A stretch of 64,000 nucleotides of DNA from Cylindrobasidium torrendii FP15055 ss-10. Lineage: Eukaryota; Basidiomycota; Agaricomycetes; Agaricales; Physalacriaceae. The stretch spans positions 124,001-188,000 of the forward strand of contig KN880445.1 in the NCBI GenBank assembly GCA_000934385.1, read 5' to 3'. This document shows positions 35,364-46,605 of the stretch, in pieces. How positions within the stretch are numbered: the stretch's first letter is position 1; the number at the start of each line of letters is the position of its first letter. The position numbers and the translations under genes are program-made. The notes under the pieces are model-generated. The model did no database searches and was not told where the DNA came from. It saw only the letters and a list, made by a program, of their open reading frames with translations.

Positions 35364-35764
35364 ATGCAGTAAGTATTACATGTGTAAGTACGTCTGTTCA
35401 CTATCCGGACGCCGATCAGCACCGTCTACGCAGACAGCCATGCAGTAGATGCCATCTTGAAGCTGGTAGAAGCGCAATGGAAGACGCTGGAGGCGTTCAA
35501 ACTCAAGTTTAGCTACGAAACTAACGTGTTCACGTGGGATGTCTCAAAGTTAGATTTTGGCTACAAAGGTGACAAGGGGACGTGGGATTGTTGGAGGGAG
35601 ACGGTCCGGGCTACTCGGCTTCTTCGGTCGCTCGAATGGTATCGTTCGCAAGGGTTGAAGGTCACTGTGTCTTTACAGCGAAGTACGACTCGCTTTCCTT
35701 ACACACCTCGACGATGAAGCTGACACGTCCGACAGGTGAATGGGGCATTAAAGAGTACTTCTGA
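35364..35764 (+). CDS. Small hypothetical protein
   Basis: The three-exon model (35364-35368, 35420-35682, 35736-35764) gives 297 nt, 98 aa, starting MHTVYADSHAVDAILKLVE and ending WGIKEYF. The first coding exon is five bases (ATGCA) with a perfect GTAAGT donor. The middle exon is rich in Trp and charged residues (KLDFGYKGDKGTWDCW, TRLLRSLEWYRSQGLK), with no stop in frame. No domain was recognised and there is no signal peptide. The consistent phases and unusual Trp content favour a real gene, but homology evidence is lacking. Confidence 0.45.
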
Positions 35765-36113
35765 GGCCCAGACGGGATGAACATGCAGAACTTTTGGGCT
35801 TTCAGGCGCACGGACAATGCGCAATATTCTGTTTATGCACGAAGGATGACTTGTGTAGGATAAAGATAAATCAAAGTGTTGCCTTGTAGGTAGGTAGTAC
35901 AGTTAACCATGATATTTTCTGTGTTTTTGAACGAAATTGAAATTAGAGGACAAATATAACTCCCCATCATGCATTCATCGGACCCTCTCGGACCGTATAC
36001 CGATTGCGTACTTTTGACCACCATCGTCTTCGGCTAGGCCCTAGACAGCCCGCGACCCGCTGGAAACTGCGCCATCTATTTCTACTAATTTTCACGAATT
36101 TCTTGCAGTAGAC
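35765..36113. other. Intergenic, nothing recognised
   Basis: AT-rich 3' flank and promoter of the dual-finger regulator. No gene was seen. Confidence 0.4.
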
Positions 36114-38484
36114 ATGGATACGCAAAAGTCTACGAGGAGGAATCACAGTGGGAATAACCCCACACTTCCGAAGACATTGTCGTGTCCGGTATGCTCAAAC
36201 ATGTTCACGCGAATGAACCATCTGCAAAGACATCTCGTTACCCGTGCGCTTTCTTTCCCTCGACATGTAACCACAGAAATACCGATCCTGCCCTCTGTAG
36301 ACTCTCAGAATAGATCACATCAATGCGAAGTGCGTGTTCACACATTCACTGTCGACTGACAGCTTCTCATAATATTATCTGAAAGAAATGTCCTGCACGG
36401 TTTACGAGGCGGGACCTTCTCACCCGTCACGCACGAACATGTGGAGTACCGTAAGTTCTCTAAAGCATGCACAGGGCTCGTGAAGCTTTCTCCTCATACT
36501 GGTAACCCACAGACCCGCCCCGCGGAAACGGAAACCCTGTGATGTTCGCATTTTCTCTTTTCTGCTCATGGTATCTCAATGCGCTTACAGGCATGCGCAG
36601 AAGCCCAAAGGGTGTGCGATAATGTTGACCCTCAATGCACGTCCTGTGCTCTGCAAGGCCGCCTCTGCTTGTACAAAGGTCGCAAGAGGAGCCAGACAGT
36701 CACACGGAAGAAGTCCAAAGTGGACGTGGTACGTCCAGTATTCCGAAATATCACATATTTCTCATGATCCAGGCAGTCAGCTGCTTCGAATCCACCCGAG
36801 ACTACTGTTGTTGTTGTCGACACTACTCCTGCTCCTCCTGTTGCCCCTTCTGTTGTGGATACGGAGCCTTTTGAGGCGATACCTGACTTTTTCGACGACC
36901 TGTTTGCTTGTCCAAGTACTGAGCTTCCGGCCTTTGAAGACCCCTTCCTCCTGACGTACGACCCCGTCGAAACTCCAGCACCGCCAGCACCAGCACCAGC
37001 ACCAGTCCCAGCCCTAGAACGACCTGCGCCTCCTTTACCATCACCCTCAGCAACCACGCCTTCAACTGACCATCGCGCAGAATACCGTGCGTGCTCTTTT
37101 CCGCGCTTACCCAGAGCTGAGACTTATGTAACAGAGCGTCTCTACGACGAGAAGTTTGCTCTTCACTACCCACTCGTCCATCGCACCGTTCGAGACGATC
37201 CAGATATACCAGGTGTTCTTTTCCAGGCGATGGAGGTCTGCGGTACCACATTCCTGGAGGATGCTGCACAAGCAAATCAGTTTGTTATTGAGACCATGTC
37301 CTCCATGGCATCGGTAGCACCCGCTCAAATTGTTTGTTTCTCCTTTGGGCGAGTGAAATTGGCTGACAGTTGCATACAGGTGGCTGCAAAAGACAGCATA
37401 CGGGTGCAGGCGCTCCTTCTTCTCGCTGTTGCCCTTGTGGTGAACTTTGCGCACACTTCACATACAAAGGAGATCCGAGATATGTCGAGGGTTATGCATA
37501 GTATGATGGTTATGGTAGGTTGGGAATAGCCAAGGGTTGTTGCCTAGGACTGACGAGCTCTGGTTCAGATGGCGAGACAAACAGACTTGCTCAAGTTCGT
37601 GCAAACCTGGGCTCTGCCCTACATCGTGACAGACTTTGAGAAGACATGGCGCGAATGGGGGACGTACGAAAGTGCCAAGAAGTATGTATCTTTCGAATGG
37701 TTAAACCAGATATATTCATGTATGTATCAGAGCTTTGTTCATGGTGCACGACATCGACTGCACGCTCTCTGTGCTCAACGGGACCTTGCCGCTCGTCCAA
37801 CAGCACGAAATAGACGTCAATTTCAGCTGCATCCGTGAAGTCTGGGACGCGCCTACAGCTCACGAGTGGTATACACTCATCTGTTGTCCACCATCACCCA
37901 CAACACCCTTACTAGGCGCACCCTATCTCCAAACCGTCGAGATCCTCGAAAACACAGACGTGACGGACCTCAGTCTTGCACAGATCCCACCGCTGAGCCG
38001 ACGAAACATGATGTCGCTCATCCTTGGCATCCTCCGCAATGTCTTTATCGAGCTCACGACCAAGGCACTCGACGAGGAGCAGGAGATCACCCCCGCTGCA
38101 TTCTCAGACGAGACATTATTCGGGTTGTATGGGACATTGCAGAACTGGATGTACCTGTGGATGAATCTGCATGGTCCCCAGTCGTACAGCACCGACGTCT
38201 CATTTTCGGACGACCCTATGCCTTTCTACTGGCTTGCACACGTATCCTTATGGGTAATGCAATCCGATAATGCAGCAGCGTTCAGTGCGCTCACCCACAA
38301 ACGCCTGTTTGTTATTGAGCGGTGGTTCAGACGGATCCGGGTGTTTCTCCACTCGCAGAGCAACGATACCTTGACGCTGTGGCAGGATCTTGTGGAGATA
38401 TTTGAGGAGGTGCGGGACGAGGAGTCGGTACAATATGATGGACTGGTAGCATTCTTTGCAAAGACTTCGCTAGAAGAGCAATAA
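36114..38484 (+). CDS. Transcription factor with C2H2 and Zn2Cys6 DNA-binding domains
   Basis: The first five exons (36114-36243, 36301-36329, 36386-36450, 36513-36543, 36591-36728) join in frame over 131 codons and encode three metal-binding units: a C2H2 finger (CPVCSNMFTRMNHLQRHLVTH), a C2HC-like finger (CEKCPARFTRRDLLTRHARTC), and a Zn2Cys6 cluster (CDACAEAQRVCDNVDPQCTSC...C) with spacing C-x2-C-x6-C-x6-C-x2-C-x6-C. The cluster is completed only by a donor at 36544. A Thr/Pro/Ala-rich linker (PAPPAPAPAPVPALERPAPP) and a fungal-specific regulatory domain follow through several more introns to the stop at 38484. Dual-finger factors of this design are known in filamentous fungi. Targets are unknown. 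Confidence 0.85.
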
Positions 38485-38866
38485 CACTGATAGTTTGATA
38501 TGTGACCCATCCGGTATCTTGTACTGAACTGGACCGCTAGTGAATGAATGCGTTAGGGCATTCAGTGGTGAAGGAGGCCTCGGCCATGTGAATGTGCGAA
38601 CGAGCGAGACAGATCCATCCTGGGGTCATCGACGGCCATCTGACGGTCTGCGCAGTCACCAACCAGAAATGTTCACACTCGCGCATGGGTGGATATACAA
38701 GTCCAAGCCAGGAGGCAAATAACATATCCGAATCCGCTAAGGGGGGCGCGCGATAAAGGTGGAAGAGGCGGGCAAGGGGAATACGATGCGCATAGATACA
38801 TCCGACAAGTACAGAGCAGAAACACTGGTAAAGAGGTAGGAGCGGGGAGAGGGGCGGGCGGTTGGT
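38485..38866. other. Convergent intergenic region
   Basis: Lies between the 3' ends of the regulator and of synaptobrevin. No gene was seen. Confidence 0.4.
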
Positions 38867-39519
38867 TTACTTCTGTGTCGCCTTGACTACTGACACCACG
38901 ATAATAACGATGATAACCGCGATGGCGACGCCGATGATAATTCGCATCTGTGGACGAGGTCAGCCGTGCGCTGGAGGAGGCAGTGCAGCGCTTATGACGT
39001 GCCTTCATGTCTTTCCACCTGCGCAAAAGGGATGCTGTGAGCGGGGGGATGGTAAAAGGGATATGTTCGCTCGACGTACCACATGTTCTGCGCAGCGGAG
39101 GGCAACGTCAGCAACGGATCGGACGGTTAGCACGGCGGGCAGACGTACCTTTCGGACCCGGTTTGCGCCACGACGGAAGCCCTGGGCAGACACCGCCAAG
39201 TTGTCTGTCGTTGGGTTCAAGTCAGATAAGGGCACTCATCGTCGTCGTCGACGGCGGGAATCACGCACCGGTCTTATCCTGCAGCGAATCCAAGCGCTCT
39301 CCTCGCTCTGCCACTTTGCTGATATTCTCGCGCATAATGCCCACGGTGTCGTCAATCTGCGCCTGGATAGCCTGCGTCTTTGCTGTTCCCTGCGTCGGCT
39401 GGCCTCCCTGGGCGGAGCCGCTGCGGGGCACATATGGGTCGTAAGGTTCAGACCTGGACGTATGCGCTGGTAAGACTCCTTGCTCCGCTGCTTTGCCCGC
39501 TGGCACACTGTACGCACAT
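38867..39519 (-). CDS. Synaptobrevin, SNC-type R-SNARE of the secretory pathway
   Basis: Drives fusion of exocytic vesicles with the plasma membrane. The spliced product is 115 aa: a short variable head ([14 protein letters not shown]), then SNARE motif [26 protein letters not shown] with zero-layer Arg in [30 protein letters not shown], the basic WWKDMKMR, and one membrane anchor rich in Ile/Val ending KATQK. The start codon is split by an intron: AT at 39518-39519, G as the first base of the next exon at 39453. The intron before MRIII uses a GC donor (ATGAAG/gcacgt). No other Met gives the conserved SEPYDPYVP start. Confidence 0.93.
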
Positions 39520-40229
39520 GATGTGATGGAAAAGGTTGAGTTCTGGAGCGAAATAGAAAAAAAGTAAGCAAAGCTAGTAGACCGCCTTTTAGAGCAGCGA
39601 GCAGACCGTTTCAAACGAAGTCGGAAATGGCGTAGACGGGCGTTAGTGTACAAGAAGTGACCGGTGGCAGTGCAACCTGATGGCGTCACAAAAACCAACT
39701 TGGAGGGCCGCTCTGATCCCGAGTGGCACTGCGCCTGGCTCCTTCAGTCCTGAGTCCAGCCTGAGTTCACCGCATTCCGCGGTCCGCTGCTCTCTCTGCC
39801 TTCACTTGGCTGTTGTCTCCGCGGCCACTACTCACCAGCGCAGCAACAGCAGAAAGTGTCGGTCAGTTCGGCAGTCTTACGAAATACGCATTGGCCTGCC
39901 ATTACGAAAGTCTCCCCTTCTAAACAAAGGCACTGCCCTTGATAGCGCGTGATACTGTCGCTGGTTCGAATGCGCTGAACGTCCCAGGAAAAACCAGTTG
40001 GACAAGCTCATTTACGTATACACTCGGGGCGCGTAGAAAGCCAAGTCAAGATAATAATATTGCAGACTATGAACGTCTTCTCCTCTGATTCAAAGACTGC
40101 TGCAGCAGGTGCTCATAATGCAGTCACCGTACCCACGCCAATAAACATATATGTACGCCTTCGACTGAATGAATAAATAAGTTGGCAATTCAAAACACAA
40201 AAGATAAGACGGTATCCAGACTCCTGGCA
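39520..40229. other. Intergenic, nothing recognised
   Basis: The synaptobrevin promoter and the 3' flank of the membrane-protein gene. A B-box-like GGTTCGAATGC at 39963-39973 lacks a tRNA fold. Confidence 0.4.
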
Positions 40230-41384
40230 TCAACCGTCTATACCGCGCCACTTTTTCCACGTCCGCTCGTTAGGAAACCATGTTTTCTGAGCCTCTGATC
40301 CCTGGGTGTTGGTGCTGACATTATCCGAGGTGAGGTCACAATGCGCTTCAAGGATTGCAGGTACCAAAGCAACACTGGAAATTGCCATCACAGTATGGCC
40401 ACAGAGCGAAGTCGTCTCACAGCCTGGGGGCGGCTGTAGCGGCGTGACTGCCCGGCGAGCAAAAAGCGTTATTGTACGGCCAGCAGGAAGTGCTATAAGG
40501 AAGACCGGCAAGACCTTCAAGTGAGTTAGTAACCCCTGGCCGTAATAAATTTATCCAAACGCAAACCTGCCCAAATCCCCAGCTCTGGTCATCACTCTGA
40601 GGATGGTTGTACAGTCGAAGCGTCTCGACATGCGCAATGCACAATGTAAAAGTGACTGTGTTCATCACGAGATGCGTGATAATTGTTTTGTCGATGGTTG
40701 GACTTTTTGTGATGAAGTGGCTAGTCGAGCGGAACAAGTCCGAGCGAACAAAGTTGTGATAGAGAATGGCGAAGGTGCCCATCGTGAGGGAGAACGCACA
40801 TACCACGAAGCCTGCAATGCGGAAACCAGCTATAGGCACGGAGACGAGCATGACAGACGCGCGACGGTCGTAATTGCACTCTGCGTCGGAGCCAAAGGTG
40901 GGGAGGGTGATTAACACGACAAGGAAGGTGCAAAGAACGAGATAGGACTGGAGGATGACGATAACGTAGGCATGGTAGTGAAAGTCTTCCATCCGGACAT
41001 AGAGAATAGTAATGACGAAAGTGTACCCCAATGTGAAGGCGGTGAGATAGATGACCACCAGGGCGCTAACACGTCGTGCTATCAGGCAGGGAACCTCAGT
41101 AGAAGCGTGAACTCACTCATAAAGTGTGAGCTCCGCAGGCATTTTATATGCCAGAATCAGCGTGGTAACACAGTACGCCATGTTGGTGATGGACAGCGTC
41201 AAAAGGGCGTCTTCGATATCTCGAGCTTGCCTTGATGCGGAGCAGCATAGAACTGAATTTGCAGGTTAATACCAAGCACAACATACTTGTATTACGTACC
41301 TGCGAGTACATACTGCAGATAGAATGAGACGCGCACACCAATGCCACTAATGTCGGGATTGGGCGCAGGCGATGAGCAATCCAT
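40230..41384 (-). CDS. Multi-span membrane protein, fungal hypothetical
   Basis: Four exons (41300-41384, 41117-41252, 40567-41065, 40230-40514) total 1005 nt, giving 334 aa. It starts MDCSSPAPNPDISGIG with an extracellular-looking head. Hydrophobic segments follow: VSFYLQYVLAVLC, ALLTLSITNMAYCVTTLILAY, ALVVIYLTAFTLGYTFVITILYV, VILQSYLVLCTFLVVLITL, a segment with AGFVVCAFSLTMGTFAILYH, IITHLVMNTVTFTLCIAHV and VLPVFLIALPAG. That makes about seven spans and a soluble C-terminal tail of some 70 residues. The layout is like the seven-span hypothetical proteins common in Agaricomycetes. A receptor role is possible, but no family signature is visible. Confidence 0.7.
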
Positions 41385-42437
41385 GAGACGTGGGGCAAGT
41401 GTCGTCAGGACAGAAGAAGTACATGATCTCGTATATAAAGGAAACTAGCGTATCGCGTGGGACCAGGGTGTGAAGCCTTCCAAGTCTGGAGGATGGTGGC
41501 ATTGGTGCGTCTGCGTTCACATTCTACAGCAATGCGCAGACGCATCATACTCATTGCTGACGGGTTGCTGGAATGATAATCGAGGTTTACAGTCCATGCT
41601 TCAGCCTCGTGGCACCTTTTCTTTACCGGCACAGATGGAAAGCTTCTAGCCAGATTTATGCGGCGGCATCCAGTGACCGTGACGGTGGGAGTGAGGTTCT
41701 TGAAGAATTCTCGATCGGCATTGATCCGGACGATCCCATTAGTGTGCAGTGGCACCGTGTACGGGCGCTGCAGGTCAAGGAAGTAGGAGTGTCGAAGTGA
41801 AGAAAATCAGGGATGAAGATATAATACATCAAAATTGAAAGCTTCACACTTGTGGGATTGGCAGAAGGTTTTCCATTCATTTGTTTGCTATGGCTTCTGA
41901 TTTCGGCCATAAAATCATAAAGCTTATCGTTAACCCATACATCTGCGCTCACGATGCCCATTCGACTGCTGTGACATCCTCGTCCAGGTGTTGTCGGCAT
42001 TCCCCACCGAAGTTCGGGGTGAACTGATGTGCTGACGTCGAACGGATGATGTCTCGCAGCCTGGTATGCTTAGTAGGAAAGCACATATATCGATACAGAT
42101 GGGGCTGAAAGAACATGAGTGAACGGTGGATGGAGAACGCCGAGGCAGAGCCTGGTCAATGTACATTGCAGAAGATCCCGTGATATTCAGATGACCGCAT
42201 ATACGCTTGCTACTGCGCAGGGTATGGAGAGAATTGCGTTATTCATGCTTTAAGAGGCTATCTATTGGAATCACTTCACTTTGACTACTAATGACCTAGT
42301 GGTCGGATGCGCCACGGCCCAGGTGTTTGATGCGATCGAAATTCCGTCACTTTGAACTCCTACCATCAACTGTGTCTATTAGCTCGCTCACCATCGTCCT
42401 TCGTTAGCTCATCGTTTCTCATTTTGCTCATGCTGTT
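41385..42437. other. Divergent intergenic region, 1 kb
   Basis: It separates the start codons of the membrane protein and the kinase. Frames of 75-115 codons exist on both strands, but none has recognisable content or convincing exons. Confidence 0.4.
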
Positions 42438-45400
42438 ATGTCTACCGGAAATACCCACAAACACTCGGGATCCATCTCTCAGAATCAAAAGGCTCAGCTT
42501 GCCAACGCTTATAATGAACTCGGCAAGGAACTATCATCGAGCAAGATACGGGTTGTAGGAAACTATACACTAGGGAGGGTCATAGGCGAAGGTGTGTACG
42601 ACTGCGCACCGACGGAGGACAGTGTTTGACCGACTGCTCCGCACAGGCGCCTATGGCAAGGTGCGGATGGGGACGCACAGACTGACATCAACACGCGTCG
42701 CCATCAAGCAGATTCCCAAGTCGGTCTCCGCAACGTTGACGCGCGAAATCCACCATCATAGGCAGCTTCATCATCCGAACATCACCCAGATGTACGAGGT
42801 CATCGCCACCGAGAGCTCGGTGTGGATTGTCACCGAATTGTGCTCGGGAGGAGAACTGTTCGACTACCTCGTGGAGAAGGGCCGGCTCAGTGAAGAAGAG
42901 ACAAAGGTCATGTTCGGCCAGCTCTGCCTCGCGGTAGCCTATACACACGAAAAGGGCATCGTCCATCGCGACCTCAAGCTCGAGAATGTCCTCCTCGACG
43001 AACGATGTCGGGTCAAGCTCGGCGACTTTGGGTTCACACGCGAATTTGAGCGTGGTGCGCTCATGGAGACGTTCTGCGGCACGACGGGATACGCAGCGCC
43101 CGAGATGCTCCAGGGCAAGAAATATACCGGACCCGGTGCGTGATGATACGCCATGTTCATTGGGTTAGCGTGCGGCTTACACTCCACTCAGAGGTTGACG
43201 TCTGGTCGCTTGGCGTCATTATGTACACCCTGCTGACGGGTACGCTGCCGTTCGACGACGACGACGAGTCTGTCATGCGAGACAAGATCATCCGGGGAGA
43301 GTTTGAAGACCCCGAATGGCTCTCTATTGGTACGTGCGGCCCGCTCGCTCCCGTTTACTAGCTGAGCCCAGTTCTATAGAGGCCCGCGACCTGCTCCAGA
43401 GCATCCTCACCAAGGACACCAGCAAACGGTTTACAATCTCCCAAATCCTCAGCCATACATGGTTTACCACCCGCCCAACGTTCCAGGAGGACTCGCCTGA
43501 TCATTTGTCGCCTATCGTTGCCCGACGCACTCCATCACCTGTACCGGAGGCCGAGGATTCGGCACTATCTTCCGAAGCCTCCAACAACTCCGATACCACC
43601 TGCGTTTCGTCTGGCAGCTCCCCTTCCACGCCCCCAGACCTCGATGATCCGTTCATCGACGCCAGTCTCAAGGAGGCACTCTATGCCAATGCCAGCCAGA
43701 CTACCATCCGCAAGTCCGTCGATGAATCTCGCACGACGGCTTTCCCTGAGACAGTGTTCGAGGAGGACGACGCCATGCTGGACGTGCCGTCGGCCCACAG
43801 ACGCTCCAGCTCCAGCTCAAGAGCGCCACCACCCACGTACCCCGCCCGGACGCCTGCCCGGACGAAGCGCCGTTCAATGTCGTCAACACTGTCAGACCCA
43901 GATGCCCCCGAGATGGAGCGCACACCTACGTTCCAAACGATGCAACAGAGCAGGGACATTGACTTCCAGTCTTTGCTCAGCACTCCAGCGCCCATCATTT
44001 TCTCAACACCCCTTGAACGCGATCTGCTCAACAACCTCAGTAATATGGGCTTTGACTTGGGCCAGATTGTGTATTCAGTCCTGAACGACGCCTGCGATGC
44101 TAGTGGAGCTCTCTGGTGGATTCTCAAGCGGAAGGCGGAGAGAAAGCTGTTGGAAGAGGGCGAGCAAGCACCAACTCCCGAGTCTCCTGCCGTCGAAAAA
44201 GCTGTATCGCGCGCCCGTGCAAGAAATCATATCAGCACTTCGACACAGACGGAGACACAGATCCCTGGGCCTATATCTGTCGCGCGAGCGCCAATGTTTG
44301 CTCTTGTGCCACCAACACCTACTATGGCAGGACGGCCCAGTACGCCACCCCAGCGCCCCACCGTTTCGCCGGCGAGTCGAACTCTCACTCCAACGTCGTC
44401 CATGATCATTGATCAATCGCGTTCGCCGCCCGGGAGTCTCAAGGAGAAGGAAATCAAAGGACGCAAGGGCCGAGCAGGTAGTGTCAGCATCATGCAGCGC
44501 GCAACGACGGCACTCGAGGCAGCTGGGCTTGTCCGCAAGAAGTCGAGCGATGCGATTGACAAAGAGCGCGAGAAAGAACGAAAGAAGGAAGAGGACAAGG
44601 AGCGCAAACGTACCGAAGAGGCGGACAGGAAGAGCCAGAACAACGACGATCCCAGGTCAAGCAATGGCAGTGGCAAGTCCTCTATCAAGAGCCCTCCTCT
44701 CAGCTCGCACCAGCCGTCAACGCCGCCGCCGACGGACATCAGTCATCAGGTCGGTATTGGGGCATCACCATGGGTGTTGGCTGACTCGCGATCCTCGTCG
44801 CCCCAGCCCAGGGATTCTGCCGCGTCCCCACCTGGGACCCTCGATATACCGGATGATTTTATGCCCACCTCCGCTTCTGCCCCCGACTTCGGGCAAGGAT
44901 CGTCTTCCAGCCGCAAGGGCGCACACGGTGCGAATCGCAATAGGGCGAATATCCTTTCTGCGTTTAGGCTGTGGTTCAATGAGGACCGCAAAGGCAAGCG
45001 AAAGGACAATGCCATTCCTGTCGCTGGACCCAGCGGAACACCCCGACCTGCAATGGGACCCCAGTATAGCTCTGGCTCGATGAAACGACGGACAAGCGAG
45101 CCTAGGGTTAGTCGATTTGGGAGGGGAGGAAAACGACGCAACCGTGGCTCAGTATCTTCGAGGCGGTCGAGCAGTGTCAACTCCAGACGGTCATCCATCA
45201 ATTCTGTGCAGATGGTGGTCATGGATTCGCCTTCTGTCCTTCCGGGACGGCGGTCTTTTGGGGCGCACACGCCCAATTCCGAGAGGGACCACACGTCAAG
45301 ACCAAGTTCTGTGCGAAGCTTTTCACTGGGCAACGCGCCGCGGCATAGGAAGAGTCCAAGTGTCAGTTCGGCGGGATCTGCGAGGCTGGGTACTGCGTCG

Positions 45401-46222
45401 CCGAGCATACAGAAGTATCATCGCCGGGGCGGTAGTGGGTCGTCGACGAGGGTGGTTAGGCAGGCCTCGGGACGTCCGATGCACGTGCGGAGCAATTCGA
45501 CAACATCTTCGATACATTCACCGACGAGCTCAAGACCAACATCGTATCATGAGTACTCGGACGATGGAGGGTATAGGACTGGCTCGCCATTCCGACCACA
45601 CTCGAGACGGTCCATGGACAGTGACATGACGCCGAGGAAGGGGGCTACATATGTCAAACGGTCGGCGTATCTCAATGGCGGGAGCATGAGCCGCTCGAGT
45701 TGGAAGAAATCATGGGGATTGGAGCCACCTGGATGGCAAACTCGAACAGCGCACCATCCAGTGGAAGTCTTGTCGATTTCGCCCCCGGCCGTCGAGGGTC
45801 CCGCATCACTGAGGGACGTCTTCTCCGGACGACCGAGTTTGAGTCTTGGGGACGAAAGCGACTGGGTGGATGAAGATGACGACGACTTGCCGTCGTTCGC
45901 CGGCGGTCTTGGACAAATTACACACCCCTCCAGTTCGACGACGGTCTCAAGCATGTCGGTATCTCATAGCATGCGCATCGAGTCCGCTGTGACGCTGAGC
46001 TCGCCCCCGTCGAGAAGAAGACAAGGGAAGAGGGCTGGAAAGGGCCGGGAGGAGGTGCCTGCTGCATTGGTTAGAAAACATTCGGGAAGTGGGCGGACGT
46101 CGCCGGTCGAGCGGGAGACCGTACCCGAGGCGAGGGGGAGCAGACGACAGTTACCTCCGGGGCGGTCTGGACCTGCGTTCAAGTTGGCCATTCAGGAGGA
46201 GGAAGAAGAGGAAGAGGAGTAA
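42438..46222 (+). CDS. Large serine/threonine protein kinase, CAMK-like (AMPK/KIN-related)
   Basis: Exons 42438-42591, 42647-43135, 43192-43329 and 43380-46222 total 3624 nt, giving 1207 aa. The kinase domain is complete: GRVIGEGAYGKV (glycine loop), VAIKQIPK (Lys), LTREIHHHRQL (Glu), HRDLKLENVLL (catalytic loop), LGDFGFTREF (Asp-Phe-Gly), TFCGTTGYAAPEML (activation loop/APE) and VDVWSLGVIMYTLLTGTLPF. The HRDLKxEN and APE forms and single-domain order place it near the CAMK-like group. At about residues 480-515 a small helical segment (LLNNLSNMGFDLGQIVYSVLNDACDASGALWWILK) resembles a UBA or kinase-associated helix. The remaining ~650 residues are Ser/Arg/Pro-rich and low complexity, ending in a Glu run. 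It may control polarity or the cell cycle; subfamily not certain. Confidence 0.88.
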
Positions 46223-46605
46223 GAGCTAGCTAGTCGCGCACATTCTTCATCCTTTCTTTTGCTATCGAGTAGATATTTCTTTTACTGACTTGCTGGACCT
46301 ATTATCACGTACATAACATACTCATTTCATACGTAGATATCGCTTGATTTCCATCTTGGTTTTATACCCTCACGATCACCGGACGCTCGTTGATTTTTAC
46401 TTTCCACCATGTACATTGTTGGTGTTAGGGATTTCGGGGTAAGCAGACCGCTCCAGCCCAGCTATTGTGATTACTTTGTTTGTCTGATTGTCAATCTAAT
46501 TTTGACAGGTAACAATGTCCCGGTATCATATAAAAGGCCTTGTTTCTCTGAGGCCCACATACACTCATCTCCTTCGATTGAGCCGACACGACCGCTACTC
46601 AAACT
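46223..46605. other. Intergenic, kinase 3' flank and F-box promoter
   Basis: A T-rich 3' flank is followed by the 5' flank of the F-box gene, with a TATA-like TATATAAAAG sequence near 46527-46535 (about 70-80 bases before the start). Confidence 0.45.

Noticed and set aside
39940..39990. Possible tRNA (GGTTCGAATGC B-box)
   Set aside because: The flanking sequence does not fold into a cloverleaf.
44409..45408. Long frames antisense or shifted within the kinase tail
   Set aside because: By-products of the Ser/Arg/Pro-rich low-complexity coding sequence of the kinase.
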